From Bacteroidales bacterium (GTDB lineage Bacteria > Bacteroidota > Bacteroidia > Bacteroidales > UBA932), in contig SUYR01000004.1 of the NCBI GenBank assembly GCA_015060335.1, forward strand, positions 60,191 to 124,190: DNA of 64,000 nucleotides, given 5' to 3'. Under the pieces are notes generated by a model. The model searched no databases, was not told the DNA's origin, and saw only the letters and a list, made by a program, of their open reading frames with translations. The translations under genes and the position numbers were made by a program. Each line of letters begins with the position of its first letter. Position 1 is the first letter of the stretch. Shown piece after piece: positions 28,816 through 38,716 of this stretch.

Positions 28816-30447
28816 ATGCATTACCTATCACGACTTGAACAGGCCATCAGGACAAACTGGGATCGCCCAGCGCTTGCCAACTATCGCGGAGAATCATTCA
28901 CGTTCGGAGAATTTGCGACACAAATCGAGCGCATGCACATTTTTTTCGAAGAGATCGGTCTCAAGAAAGGAGACAAAGTCGCTCTCTGCGCAAAGAATTC
29001 TGCACGTTGGGGAATAACCTTTTTTGCAGCAAATACATATGAAGCTGTTCTTGTTCCAATACTTGCAGACTTTCATCCGGACAGTGTAAACTCACTCGTA
29101 GATCATTCTGAAAGTATAGTGCTTCTTACTGACACCGACATATGGACCAAGCTCGACATTACCAAGATGCCTACAGTCAAGGCTGTGATATCATCGAGTG
29201 ATTTCTCTATTCTATATGCAGCTAGCGAAAGCATTCAGGCAGCACATGACAAGGTTGACGAGATTTTCAACAGTAAATATCCTGACGGATTCAAACCTGA
29301 GCATATATCATATCCAATAGACAACGAGAAAGACCTTGCGATTATAAACTATACCTCTGGTACGACAAGCGCCCCTAAGGGTGTAATGCTCAGATACGAG
29401 TGTCTCAGCGAGAATGTAGCATTCGGACAAAAGCGTCTTCCTTCATATCCGGAAGATAAGATCGTGTCAATGCTTCCGATGGCACATATGTACGGAATGA
29501 TGTTTGAGCTGATATATCCGCTTTGCGGAGGCTCATCGATATACTACCTGGGCAAGACACCTACACCAGCACTCCTTCTGGGTGCGATGGCTGAGGTGAA
29601 GCCATACCTTGTAATTACAGTTCCACTTGTAATGGAGAAGATATTCAAGAGCAAGGTAGCACCGGTAGTGAACAAGCCTGCAATGAAGGTACTCTGTGCT
29701 CTTCCAGGCGTCAACCAGCTCATCTTCAAGAAGATCCGAAACACTCTTCTCAGTGCATTCGGAGGAAAGGTAAGAGAAATCGTGATGGGTGGTGCAGCTC
29801 TGAATCCTGATGTAGAAAAGTGGTTCAGAAGATTCAAGCTTCCTTTCACTGTAGGTTACGGTATGACTGAGGCCGCTCCTCTTCTTGCATATGAAGACTG
29901 GTGGGAATTCGCATCGAAGTCTTGCGGAAAGGCTGTTGACAGTGTAGAGGTCAGAATCGACTCAGAGGACCCTTACACCAAGGTTGGAGAAATCCAGGCT
30001 AAAGGTAACAGCATCATGAGCGGATACTACAAGAACGAAGAGGCTACCGCAGCTGCATTCACAGAAGATGGCTGGATGCGTACAGGAGACCTCGGACTTC
30101 TTGACAAGAAAGGCAATATCTATATCAAGGGACGCAGCAAGAACATGATTCTCTCTGCAAACGGTCAGAACATCTATCCAGAGGAAATCGAAGCCGTGGT
30201 GAACAATCAGCCATATGTAATCGAGTCTGTAGTGATTTCAAGAGGAACAAAGATCGTGGCACTGGTATTCATGGATGCTGACAAGCTCAAGGCTGAGGCT
30301 GTAGATGTTGAGCTTTACACCAAAACTCTCATGATTGAAGTCAACAAGTCTATGCCTGCATACAGCAAGATCAACCTTGTGGAAGTAATGGACAAACCTT
30401 TCGAGAAGACTCCAAAGATGAGTATCAAGAGATTCATGTACAAATAA
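28816..30447 (+). CDS. AMP-binding long-chain fatty acid-CoA ligase
   Basis: NYTSGTTSAPKGVMLRYE, GYGMTEAAP, GWMRTGDLG; start moved to MHYLSRLEQ because the longer start overlaps the promoter box. Confidence 0.9.
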   Translation: MHYLSRLEQAIRTNWDRPALANYRGESFTFGEFATQIERMHIFFEEIGLKKGDKVALCAKNSARWGITFFAANTYEAVLVPILADFHPDSVNSLVDHSESIVLLTDTDIWTKLDITKMPTVKAVISSSDFSILYAASESIQAAHDKVDEIFNSKYPDGFKPEHISYPIDNEKDLAIINYTSGTTSAPKGVMLRYECLSENVAFGQKRLPSYPEDKIVSMLPMAHMYGMMFELIYPLCGGSSIYYLGKTPTPALLLGAMAEVKPYLVITVPLVMEKIFKSKVAPVVNKPAMKVLCALPGVNQLIFKKIRNTLLSAFGGKVREIVMGGAALNPDVEKWFRRFKLPFTVGYGMTEAAPLLAYEDWWEFASKSCGKAVDSVEVRIDSEDPYTKVGEIQAKGNSIMSGYYKNEEATAAAFTEDGWMRTGDLGLLDKKGNIYIKGRSKNMILSANGQNIYPEEIEAVVNNQPYVIESVVISRGTKIVALVFMDADKLKAEAVDVELYTKTLMIEVNKSMPAYSKINLVEVMDKPFEKTPKMSIKRFMYK

Positions 30448-30610
30448 AAACCTGTTTAAGGTACTATTCCTAAACCTTGAGGCGGTCATGACGTAAGTCT
30501 GGCCGCTTCTTCTATTATTGTCAGTCCGTACTGACTATTTGTCATATTATACGGATTGGAATGGAGTTTGGTCTGTCACACATTGGAGAAGACATGGACT
30601 GTCATCCCGA

Positions 30611-30793
30611 CAGTTTGTTCAATGTCAGCACGACAATATGTTTAACGTCATCCCTGACAATATGTTTAACGTCAGAACGACAATATGTTTAACGTCAGAA
30701 CGACAATATGTTTAACGTCAGAACGACAATATGTTTAACGTCAGAACGACAATATGTTTAACGTCAGCACGACAATATGTTTAACGTCATCCC
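30611..30793. repeat. 23-bp tandem repeat (caatatgtttaacgtcagaacga), ~8 units
   Basis: caatatgttta recurs at 30634, 30658, 30681, 30704, 30727, 30750 and 30773, plus a degenerate unit at 30611. Confidence 0.93.
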
Positions 30794-30809
30794 CGACCTG
30801 ATCGGGGAT
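30789..30809. repeat. REP-like hairpin ATCCCCGA-CCTGA-TCGGGGAT
   Basis: 8-bp perfect stem directly following the 23-bp array, 15 bp upstream of htpG. Confidence 0.75.
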
Positions 30810-30823
30810 CTAAATACAAAACA

Positions 30824-32821
30824 ATGGCAACAACAGGAAAAATAGGAGTAACTACCGAGAACATATTCCCGGTAATCAAGAAGTTTCTTTACTCAGACCA
30901 TGAAATCTTTTTGAGAGAGCTCGTGGCAAATGCAGTGGATGCGACACAGAAGATGAAAGCTCTGGCTGCTTCCGGAGAATATAACGGAGAGCTTGGAGAA
31001 CTTGCTGTACGCATTGAGCTTGACGAATCAGCAAAGATTCTGAAAATCATTGACAACGGTATCGGTATGACTTCAGAGGAAGTCGATAGATATATCAACC
31101 AGATTGCATTTTCGTCAGCAGGAGAATTTCTTGAGAAATACAAGGACCAGCTTAGCAGCATAATCGGCCATTTCGGTCTCGGATTCTACTCGGCATTCAT
31201 GGTAGCTGAAAAGGTCACCATCGAGACATTGTCATGGAAAGAGGGTGCAAAAGCAGTAAAATGGACATGCGACGGCTCGCCGGAATATGACATGGAAGAG
31301 TGTGACAAAACTGACAGAGGTACTGTCATCACTCTTTATATAGCAGAGGACGAAAAGGAATATGCTGAAAAGAACCGTATCAGCGGCCTGCTCGGCAAGT
31401 ATTGCAAATTCATGCCGGTACCGGTAATCTTCGGAAAGGAGCAGGAGTGGAAAGACGGCAAATATGTTGATACAGACAAGGATAATGTAATCAACAAGGT
31501 TGAGCCGCTTTGGGCACGCAAGCCGGCAGACCTTACAGAAGAGGATTATAACAAGTTCTACAGAGCGCTCTACCCTATGGCTGATGAGCCGCTCTTCCAT
31601 ATCCACCTCAATGTGGACTACCCTTTCAACCTCACCGGTATCCTGTATTTTCCTAAGATCAAGAACAACGTAGAGATTTCAAGGAACAAGATACAGCTGT
31701 ACTGCAACCAGATGTTTGTAACCGACTCTGTTGACAATATCGTTCCGGATTTCCTTACACTCCTTCATGGAGTGATCGATTCCCCTGACATTCCTCTCAA
31801 CGTATCCAGAAGCTACCTTCAGAGCGATGCAAATGTAAAGAAGATATCTTCATACATCACAAAAAAGGTTGCAGACCGTCTGGATGAGATATTCAAGAAC
31901 GAACGTGAACAGCTCGAGCAGAAATGGGACAACCTCAAGCTCTTCATCGAGTACGGAATGCTTACTGACGAGAAATTCTGCGAAAGAGCCCTTAAATTCT
32001 GTCTGCTGAAGAATACCGAAAACAAGTATTTCAGCATTGAAGACTACAAAAAGGCAATAGAAAGCGAACAGACAGACAAGGACAAGAAGATTGTTTTCCT
32101 CTATGCTACCGATGCAGAGAGCCAGTACTCATTTATCGAGGCAGCAAAGAACAAGGGCTATGATGTGCTCCTGATGGACTGCCATCTTGACAGTCATTTT
32201 GTCAATCTGCTCGAAACAAAGATAGAAAATGCAAGATTTGCCCGCGTTGACTCTGACAGCATCGACAATCTCATTCCAAAGGAAGAGAAGATCCGTCCGG
32301 AACTTTCAGAGGCAGATCAGGAAGATCTCTCAGTAATATTCAAGTCTGTCCTTCCGAAGGAGAATGAATATTATGTCCAGGCTGATAATCTTGGTGAAAC
32401 TGCAGCACCTATACTTATCACCCAGAGCGAATTCATGAGACGTTACCGTGAGATGTCTGCAATGGGAGGCGGAATGAATTTCTATGGAGAGATGCCAGCC
32501 ATGTACAATATCACAGTCAACATGGAAAATCCTCTCGTAGCACGTATCATGCAGGCGAAGTCTGCTGACGTAGCTCCGGCACAGGTTATACCTGACGCTG
32601 CTTCAGACGCATCTGAGGAGGTCAAGAGGACTGTGACAGAAGCACAGGAGACAGCTGCTGCAGCTCACAGGTCAGACCTTGAGGCATTCGCTGCAGATAA
32701 CGAGATACTCAAGCAGATCACCGACCTTGCCCTTCTGGCAAACGGCATGCTGAAAGGAAAGGAGCTTAGCGAGTTCATTGCCCGCAGCGCCAAGGTAGTG
32801 GAAGATGCATATCTGAAATAG
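30824..32821 (+). CDS. htpG: Molecular chaperone HtpG (Hsp90)
   Basis: HEIFLRELVANAVDATQKMKAL, DNGIGMT, IGHFGLGFYSAFMVA. Confidence 0.95.
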   Translation: MATTGKIGVTTENIFPVIKKFLYSDHEIFLRELVANAVDATQKMKALAASGEYNGELGELAVRIELDESAKILKIIDNGIGMTSEEVDRYINQIAFSSAGEFLEKYKDQLSSIIGHFGLGFYSAFMVAEKVTIETLSWKEGAKAVKWTCDGSPEYDMEECDKTDRGTVITLYIAEDEKEYAEKNRISGLLGKYCKFMPVPVIFGKEQEWKDGKYVDTDKDNVINKVEPLWARKPADLTEEDYNKFYRALYPMADEPLFHIHLNVDYPFNLTGILYFPKIKNNVEISRNKIQLYCNQMFVTDSVDNIVPDFLTLLHGVIDSPDIPLNVSRSYLQSDANVKKISSYITKKVADRLDEIFKNEREQLEQKWDNLKLFIEYGMLTDEKFCERALKFCLLKNTENKYFSIEDYKKAIESEQTDKDKKIVFLYATDAESQYSFIEAAKNKGYDVLLMDCHLDSHFVNLLETKIENARFARVDSDSIDNLIPKEEKIRPELSEADQEDLSVIFKSVLPKENEYYVQADNLGETAAPILITQSEFMRRYREMSAMGGGMNFYGEMPAMYNITVNMENPLVARIMQAKSADVAPAQVIPDAASDASEEVKRTVTEAQETAAAAHRSDLEAFAADNEILKQITDLALLANGMLKGKELSEFIARSAKVVEDAYLK

Positions 32822-32930
32822 TCTGGCACCTAACGCGTTATCCTTCAACGCTTTGCAGAAAGGCGATTCCCCGAAAACGGGGAATCGCCTTTTCGTAACC
32901 GACTGGTTATCAGCGGATTAAGCGCCAGAC
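32821..32930. repeat. 110-bp palindromic element, copy B, between convergent htpG and folE
   Basis: GTCTGGCACCTAACGCG...GGCGATTCCCC-GAAAA-CGGGGAATCGCC...GCGGATTAAGCGCCAGAC; exactly fills the gap between both stop codons. Confidence 0.88.
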
Positions 32931-33541
32931 TATTTTATAAGATTAAGGAATTCGTTGCGGGTACGCTCGTCTTTAAGGAATATTCCGCTGAATGCTGACG
33001 TGGTAGTCACCGCATTAGCCTTTTGTACACCCCTGAGCGTCATACAGGTATGTGAAGCTTCGATTACAACCGCTACTCCAAGAGGGTTCAGAGTGTCCTG
33101 TATGCAGTCTCTGATCTGAGTAGTCAACCTCTCCTGGACCTGGAGGCGGCGTGCAAAGGTCTCCACTACGCGGGCGATCTTACTGAGTCCCGTAATCTGA
33201 CCGTTAGGGATATATGCCACGTGAGCCTTGCCGATAAACGGCATCACATGATGCTCACATGTGGAGTATAGTTCGATATCCTTTACCAATACCATCTGCT
33301 GATACTCCTCCTTGAACATAGCGCTACGCAGAATCTCGGCACCATCCTGTGCAGATCCATGGGTCAGAAACTGAAGAGCCTTTGCAACTCTTTCCGGAGT
33401 CTTAAGAAGGCCTTCTCTCTCAGGGTCCTCACCAAGAAGTCTCAAGATTTCTCTATAATGTTCCGCAATAGCTGACGTAGTTGCTTCGTCGTATATTTCT
33501 TCCTTTATATATGCCATTTTACAGTTTTTTACGTCATTCAT
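32930..33541 (-). CDS. folE: GTP cyclohydrolase I
   Basis: [69 protein letters not shown] at ~33517 is an alternative start. Confidence 0.94.
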   Translation of the reverse strand: MNDVKNCKMAYIKEEIYDEATTSAIAEHYREILRLLGEDPEREGLLKTPERVAKALQFLTHGSAQDGAEILRSAMFKEEYQQMVLVKDIELYSTCEHHVMPFIGKAHVAYIPNGQITGLSKIARVVETFARRLQVQERLTTQIRDCIQDTLNPLGVAVVIEASHTCMTLRGVQKANAVTTTSAFSGIFLKDERTRNEFLNLIK

Positions 33542-33648
33542 CTAGTTCTACATCGGCTGGTACGGATATTGCATCCCCTGCCGCGTCACAAATACTAAAA
33601 ATTTTGTGCAAAATTAGCAAAAAGAACGGCAATATAGATTTTTTTATA

Positions 33649-33656
33649 TATCTTTG
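33649..33656 (+). promoter_or_regulatory. Bacteroidetes -7 box TATCTTTG
   Basis: TAnnTTTG match upstream of 33721 gene. Confidence 0.5.
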
Positions 33657-33720
33657 CCGCCCCTTAAGCAGAGCAATCTGTTAAAAACATTGATTACTAA
33701 TAAATTAAACAAATAATACT

Positions 33721-33942
33721 ATGTATTGGACACTTGAACTTGCATACCGTCTTGAGGATGCCCCATGGCCTGCAACAAAGGAAGAGCTGATTGACTACGC
33801 AACCCGCTCGGGAGCACCACTTGAAGTAGTAGAAAACCTTGAAGAACTTGAAGACGACGGCGAAATCTACGAAAGCATCGAAGACATCTGGCCGGACTAT
33901 CCGACTAAGGACGACTTTTTCTTCAACGAGGAGGAGTATTAA
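33721..33942 (+). CDS. DUF2795-like small acidic protein
   Basis: 73 aa; LEDAPWPATKEELIDYATRSGAPLEVVENLEEL. Confidence 0.75.
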   Translation: MYWTLELAYRLEDAPWPATKEELIDYATRSGAPLEVVENLEELEDDGEIYESIEDIWPDYPTKDDFFFNEEEY

Positions 33943-34139
33943 CAGATATTTACCATAATATCAAATAAACACACTTGCCAAGGGACGATTTTCACGAGTC
34001 GCCCCTTGATCTTTCTGCATCCCAGTGATTCTATCAAGAAGAAAAGATCACAAGACTTCTATTCCAGTACTCAAAGTCTGATGATTCGGTCTCATGGGAG
34101 GTGCAGACCCTGTAAGATGTATAAAGCAATAAGCCGGTC

Positions 34140-34925
34140 TTACTTACGCACAAACAGTACAAGCATCAAAGGCAGGGCGATTATAGCCATCGTAGCACTG
34201 ATAGGAAGATAGATTCCGAAGTTGACAAACCTTACCACAAGATAAGTCATCAAAAGAAGTGCAACACCCATAGAGGCCGATATCAGATAATGTTTTCTGA
34301 TATCGGCACTCTTGCATATGATGCGGCTCAGATTCGGGACTCCCAGGGATATGAATCCGATTGGACCGCAGATGGATACGGAGCTTGTTACAAGAAACAT
34401 GATGCATAGAAGCAGCAGCGCCTTGGTTCTGTTGGACAACTCAATCTCGCCCTCAAAATGCCTTGTAAGCGAACGGGAAGATATAAGTGCGGTGGCAAGT
34501 CCGGCTGCAAAGAGAGCAAGCGAAAACACGATATCACCAGTTGTCACCCCCTCAAGGTTGAAATTGGCCGCACCCCAAAGATAATATTGCTTGAGCAGGT
34601 CTCCATTAGGTGCATTGGTGACCACTATCGTACCCAACGATCCGATAAAGGTGCCGAAGAGTATTCCGAAGGTTATCAGATTCTGTGTATTCACTTTCAG
34701 GGTCACGAAGAAACACACCAAAGTACATATCAAGGTACACACAAAGCTTCCCATCGTAAGCGAACACCAACCGGTCATAGTGGCAGCTGCCGCACCCAGA
34801 CAAGCGGCACTGCCGAGGCCGAGGCTATATACATCCCCAAGCTGGTTTCTCCATAAATATTGCATCTGGATGCCTCCTATCGGAAGGGCGATACCGGATA
34901 TAAGTACATACAAAAGACTCAACAT
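34140..34925 (-). CDS. FecCD/BtuC-type ABC transporter permease, possibly N-terminally short
   Basis: ISGIALPIGGIQMQYLWRNQLGDVYSLGLGSAACLGAA; C-terminal VSICGPIGFISLGVPNLSRI. Confidence 0.8.
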   Translation of the reverse strand: MLSLLYVLISGIALPIGGIQMQYLWRNQLGDVYSLGLGSAACLGAAAATMTGWCSLTMGSFVCTLICTLVCFFVTLKVNTQNLITFGILFGTFIGSLGTIVVTNAPNGDLLKQYYLWGAANFNLEGVTTGDIVFSLALFAAGLATALISSRSLTRHFEGEIELSNRTKALLLLCIMFLVTSSVSICGPIGFISLGVPNLSRIICKSADIRKHYLISASMGVALLLMTYLVVRFVNFGIYLPISATMAIIALPLMLVLFVRK

Positions 34926-34927
34926 AT

Positions 34928-36739
34928 CTAAAATCTATATTCAATTCCACCGGTCAGGCTACGTCCCGGCATAGGATATCCGCTGGAAAGTTCATATCTG
35001 CAGTCCAGAATATTTCTGACAGTAATATTCAATCTCATTGCGCCGGCACGGTCAAATGCAAAACTTCGGCTCAGGGAGGCAGACAGAGTATTCCAATCCG
35101 GCATATTCCCATAACTGTCAGAACGCCCTGCACGCATCTGCCAGATGATGCTCATCATCCATTTTTTCCACGACGCATCTATATCAGCACAAAAGGTATG
35201 TTTTGCAATATAAGGAACGTAATCTCCAGTGATTTTATCAACTGCAGACTGAAAAGTATATTTAAGATCCGCACCTGCCTTCCAATCTCCCAGGAGGAAC
35301 ATCGCTCCGCATACAGCATCCGTTCCCACGGAGCGGACCTCACCAAGATTGTATGGTGCCCATATATTCGGATCAGCTTCAGTCGGAGCAGATATAATCT
35401 TATCTGTCAAATAGTTATAGAAGGCGTCAACCTTTGCTTTCAGCTGCATCGAGTAACTATTCTGCAACTGCCTGATGAATGTATATTCTACACCGACATC
35501 AGTAAGCCATGCATCTTCCGGTCTGAGCTGCAGATTACCATAACCCACATAATACAGCTCATTGAATGTAGGTACCCGATATGCTCTGCGTCCGAAAGCC
35601 AAAACATCAAGTCCCTTGATCAAAGATACCCTTACATCCAGAGAAGGAGACCACGCATGTCTCGACAATGCCCCTTTATCGAATGTGCCAAAATATTCTA
35701 AAGCCAGGTCTGCAGAAATCTTTTCCGAGCGATAGGACGATGACAGAGCTGCCAGCAATGATGTACGGGAAGCTGTATAGTTTGTTGATTTGAGGGCATC
35801 CCATTGCAGATCGGCAGCTGCGGAAAGATTCCAGTTATCTGAAACCCTGAAATAATGAGAAGTATTTAACTGAATATCTGTCTGACCATATCTGCTGTCA
35901 CCGTACGAACTCGTATAGAAGATATTGTCATACGCACCTTTTGCGCTGATATTCATTGAATAGACATCAGTAAAACGTTTCCTCAACACCCCTTGAAGAA
36001 AGGCGTTCATATCTTTCTGACGATCATCAGAGGGCCATGAGACAGATCCCGGAGTTCCTCTTGAAGCATCATTATAATACGCCTTTACATGCATATCTCC
36101 TCCAGAGATTATTCCCCACAGATCAAGGCCTGCCCTCACCTGAGAAATATCATTATTCGCTCTCCTGCTGCCGTCTGCACATTTGAAGTTGCCCTTGCTG
36201 AATATTCCGGACGAGCTTGCAGAAAGGCTGTAATTGTCTGAAAGCCGGAAATCAAGTCTTACAGACGGAAGATATGTGCTGAACGATCCTGCATGCATCC
36301 TGACATTGCCTGACACCGGAGACATTCTGAATTCTGGTCTTGCGGTCCTGAGCGAAAGACTGTTCTGAGCATAATCGACCACAATTGACTCCAAAACAGC
36401 AAAATCCAGCATACCAAGGTCATTCTGTCCGGACTGCAGATTACCCACCTTGACCCCATCAAGATAAATTGCAGTATGAGCACTACCTAAGCCCCTGAGG
36501 CTCACGGACTTCAGTCCGGCAATTCCACCATTGTCATTGACATACAGACCAGGGCATGACATAAGTGCATCCGAGAGATCTGATGAGTTGTTGAAACTGA
36601 TTGTATCTGTTCTTGATACTATCACTCCCCTGTCTGCCGTCACAGTTACAGCATCAAGAGAATCCACAAGAGGCTCTTGCGAGCCATCTGGCGAGGCAAA
36701 AGAAAGCATGCCTGCCGAAAAAAGAATAGAAAATAACAT
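34928..36739 (-). CDS. TonB-dependent receptor (BtuB-like, by riboswitch context)
   Basis: Plug VSRTDTISFNNSSDLSDALMSCPGLYVNDNGGIAGLKSVSLRGLGSAHTAIYLDGVKVGNLQSGQNDLGML; C-terminal FRF-type strand. Confidence 0.85.
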   Translation of the reverse strand: MLFSILFSAGMLSFASPDGSQEPLVDSLDAVTVTADRGVIVSRTDTISFNNSSDLSDALMSCPGLYVNDNGGIAGLKSVSLRGLGSAHTAIYLDGVKVGNLQSGQNDLGMLDFAVLESIVVDYAQNSLSLRTARPEFRMSPVSGNVRMHAGSFSTYLPSVRLDFRLSDNYSLSASSSGIFSKGNFKCADGSRRANNDISQVRAGLDLWGIISGGDMHVKAYYNDASRGTPGSVSWPSDDRQKDMNAFLQGVLRKRFTDVYSMNISAKGAYDNIFYTSSYGDSRYGQTDIQLNTSHYFRVSDNWNLSAAADLQWDALKSTNYTASRTSLLAALSSSYRSEKISADLALEYFGTFDKGALSRHAWSPSLDVRVSLIKGLDVLAFGRRAYRVPTFNELYYVGYGNLQLRPEDAWLTDVGVEYTFIRQLQNSYSMQLKAKVDAFYNYLTDKIISAPTEADPNIWAPYNLGEVRSVGTDAVCGAMFLLGDWKAGADLKYTFQSAVDKITGDYVPYIAKHTFCADIDASWKKWMMSIIWQMRAGRSDSYGNMPDWNTLSASLSRSFAFDRAGAMRLNITVRNILDCRYELSSGYPMPGRSLTGGIEYRF

Positions 36740-36793
36740 AATTTATCGCCGTTACAGAAACCTGCCCCCGGATTTCAGAAGTATGACTTGACT

Positions 36794-36957
36794 ATGGCAG
36801 GTCTTCGGACTCATCCCCTACCGGACTTGCATGCCGGATTTCTACGCCTTCTCACAGTACAGGGCTGCAATGGCTTGTGCAGAAATATTCAGAGAAATAC
36901 CGCTGCGGGCACAGCTCCGGATTCACACCGGATTCCCTTGCTCCATAATCCCGGCAC
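36794..36957 (-). ncRNA. Cobalamin riboswitch
   Basis: Reverse complement has GGGAATCCGGTGTGAATCCGGAGCTGTGCCCGCAGCGGTA...AAGTCCGGTAGGGGATGAGTCCGAAGACCTGCC, upstream of the TonB receptor. Confidence 0.9.
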
Positions 36958-36998
36958 AAAATTAATAAATTCCACAGACAGACAAATAAAGAATTTTA

Positions 36999-37006
36999 TA
37001 ACTTTG
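36999..37006 (+). promoter_or_regulatory. Bacteroidetes -7 box TAACTTTG
   Basis: TAnnTTTG match only 5 bp before ATG 37012. Confidence 0.5.
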
Positions 37007-37011
37007 CAGAC

Positions 37012-37653
37012 ATGAGGAAATTTGACACCTGCTTTTTTGAGAGATATGCGCAGATCACACTTGAGACTGTGCTGGGAGAAGAATATTCAGATCTCGTGAA
37101 TGAGGACAGGCCGGACCTTCAGAAGCCGGACAGAAGTCTGGGTATAGAAGTGACCAGAGCCATGGAGCCGAAGAAGGAAGAGGCACTGAACATGCTCAGG
37201 GAAATGGCTGGTCTGGATGTGTTGGAGAAAGACCGTGATGAAATCGGAAAGATCATAACAAGCGGTTACGGATACGGTCTCCAGGACGGAAAGTACGTAG
37301 GTCATCTTGAATATGAATACTGGTCACTGGCCTTGCCTCTCAGACGCATCATCGAAAGCAAGATCAGAAAGGTCGCATCCGGCTTCTATGGTGAATTCGA
37401 AGAGTTCGGGCTGTATATATTCTGCAAGGACAGCCTGACTGAAGAAGAAGTCACAATGACCATGGAATATGCCAGCGAACTCCAGAGGCATCTGGATGTC
37501 AAGTATTCCAAGATGTATCTTTCTCTGATCAACAGACTGTATGTGTGTGACCTGTCAGATGTGGACAGGACTGAACATAATACAAATTACACATCCTTCG
37601 ACATAAGCGAAAGGATGTGTAAAGAATTCTTTCTCAAAGCTTTGACTGACTGA
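37012..37653 (+). CDS. Hypothetical protein, possible PD-(D/E)XK-like fold
   Basis: 213 aa; EDRPDLQKPDRSLGIEVTRAM resembles a PD...(D/E)x(K/T) core. Confidence 0.6.
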   Translation: MRKFDTCFFERYAQITLETVLGEEYSDLVNEDRPDLQKPDRSLGIEVTRAMEPKKEEALNMLREMAGLDVLEKDRDEIGKIITSGYGYGLQDGKYVGHLEYEYWSLALPLRRIIESKIRKVASGFYGEFEEFGLYIFCKDSLTEEEVTMTMEYASELQRHLDVKYSKMYLSLINRLYVCDLSDVDRTEHNTNYTSFDISERMCKEFFLKALTD

Positions 37654-37654
37654 A

Positions 37655-38146
37655 TCATAAATCATACTTGGCAAAGGTGACTGTTCCGTCCGGACTCACG
37701 TCAACCTTGACATCAACTCCATCCACTCTCAGTTCAAAACGATAGAAATTTCCTGAAGGTGTCTGAATATATTCAGCATCGTTATCCGTATAGTTGCCGT
37801 GTCCATATTTCGGATCCGCCGTAAGATAATCCTTGATCTGCTTAGGAACATCGCTTATCAAGACTTCAGTAGAAGTTCTTATCCAGTTCCCCTCCTTGTC
37901 ATACCAAGCCTCATGCTCGATAGCGTTTGGCCTTGATCCTGTCTCATACGAAACTTCCCAATAGCGTCCTTCCCATTCCCACTCTACATCAAAGGCATCC
38001 GGATTAGCTTTTGTAAAACTGTCACGTACCTCTTTCTTTGGGCGTCCGTCCTCATACTTCTCGCACGAGAATATAGGCAATGCAGTTGTAAAAAGAACTG
38101 CCAATATAAATATCTTTTTCATAATCATCGGTTTTAAGAATAACAA
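37655..38146 (-). CDS. PepSY-like domain secreted protein
   Basis: Signal peptide; VRDSFTKANPDAFDVEWEWEGRYWEVSY...; start probably MKKIFILAV within the ORF. Confidence 0.78.
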   Translation of the reverse strand: MLFLKPMIMKKIFILAVLFTTALPIFSCEKYEDGRPKKEVRDSFTKANPDAFDVEWEWEGRYWEVSYETGSRPNAIEHEAWYDKEGNWIRTSTEVLISDVPKQIKDYLTADPKYGHGNYTDNDAEYIQTPSGNFYRFELRVDGVDVKVDVSPDGTVTFAKYDL

Positions 38147-38151
38147 AACAA

Positions 38152-38625
38152 TCAGTTGTCCACTTCAGTCACATTGAATCTGGAGTCGAACTGGATCTCG
38201 ACCTTGTTGGAAAGCTGTACCTCATAGGACTTTCTGCCAACTTCATATTCGACTATTTTCTCATCAGGATAATATTTCATGACAGTATCAATGATCTTTC
38301 CAGGTACGATTCCTTCAGGAATATTTCCATTTCTGTCCTGGATCTTTTCCAGTTTTCCGTTATTCTCAAACTCAATAATGACTCCGTCAGCAAGACTTAC
38401 CTGATATTCAGGCCTTACAAGATCATCATCCATAGTAGCCAACGTTACTTTCTGCGAAGAGAAATATGTATGGATGAATTTCTGTGCTGCATGAGGTAAT
38501 TTGTCGAAAGTAACAGGTCTGTCACCCGCCCTCATGACTGTTAGAGAGACCAGCACAAAGGTCAATGTAATCACAAATCTTTTCATACCTTCAAATTTTA
38601 ATAATTCTAAAATAGCACAATGCAA
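38152..38625 (-). CDS. PepSY-like domain secreted protein
   Basis: Signal peptide; DKLPHAAQKFIHTYFSSQKV...PEGIVPGKIIDTVMKYYPDEKIVEYEV. Confidence 0.8.
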   Translation of the reverse strand: MHCAILELLKFEGMKRFVITLTFVLVSLTVMRAGDRPVTFDKLPHAAQKFIHTYFSSQKVTLATMDDDLVRPEYQVSLADGVIIEFENNGKLEKIQDRNGNIPEGIVPGKIIDTVMKYYPDEKIVEYEVGRKSYEVQLSNKVEIQFDSRFNVTEVDN

Positions 38626-38716
38626 AAATAGAATACAAACTTGAAAAATGCAAGACTTTTATGCGATAATTTTTAATTTTTCTATTTTAATCCCAATTAA
38701 ATCGACTATATCTCAC

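Noticed and set aside
30518-30715. 65-aa ORF across the 23-bp repeats
   Set aside because: Composed largely of repeat translation; ends within the array; no homology-like features.
30611-30793. 23-bp repeats as a CRISPR array
   Set aside because: Units are directly contiguous with no unique spacers and no cas genes nearby; simple tandem repeat.
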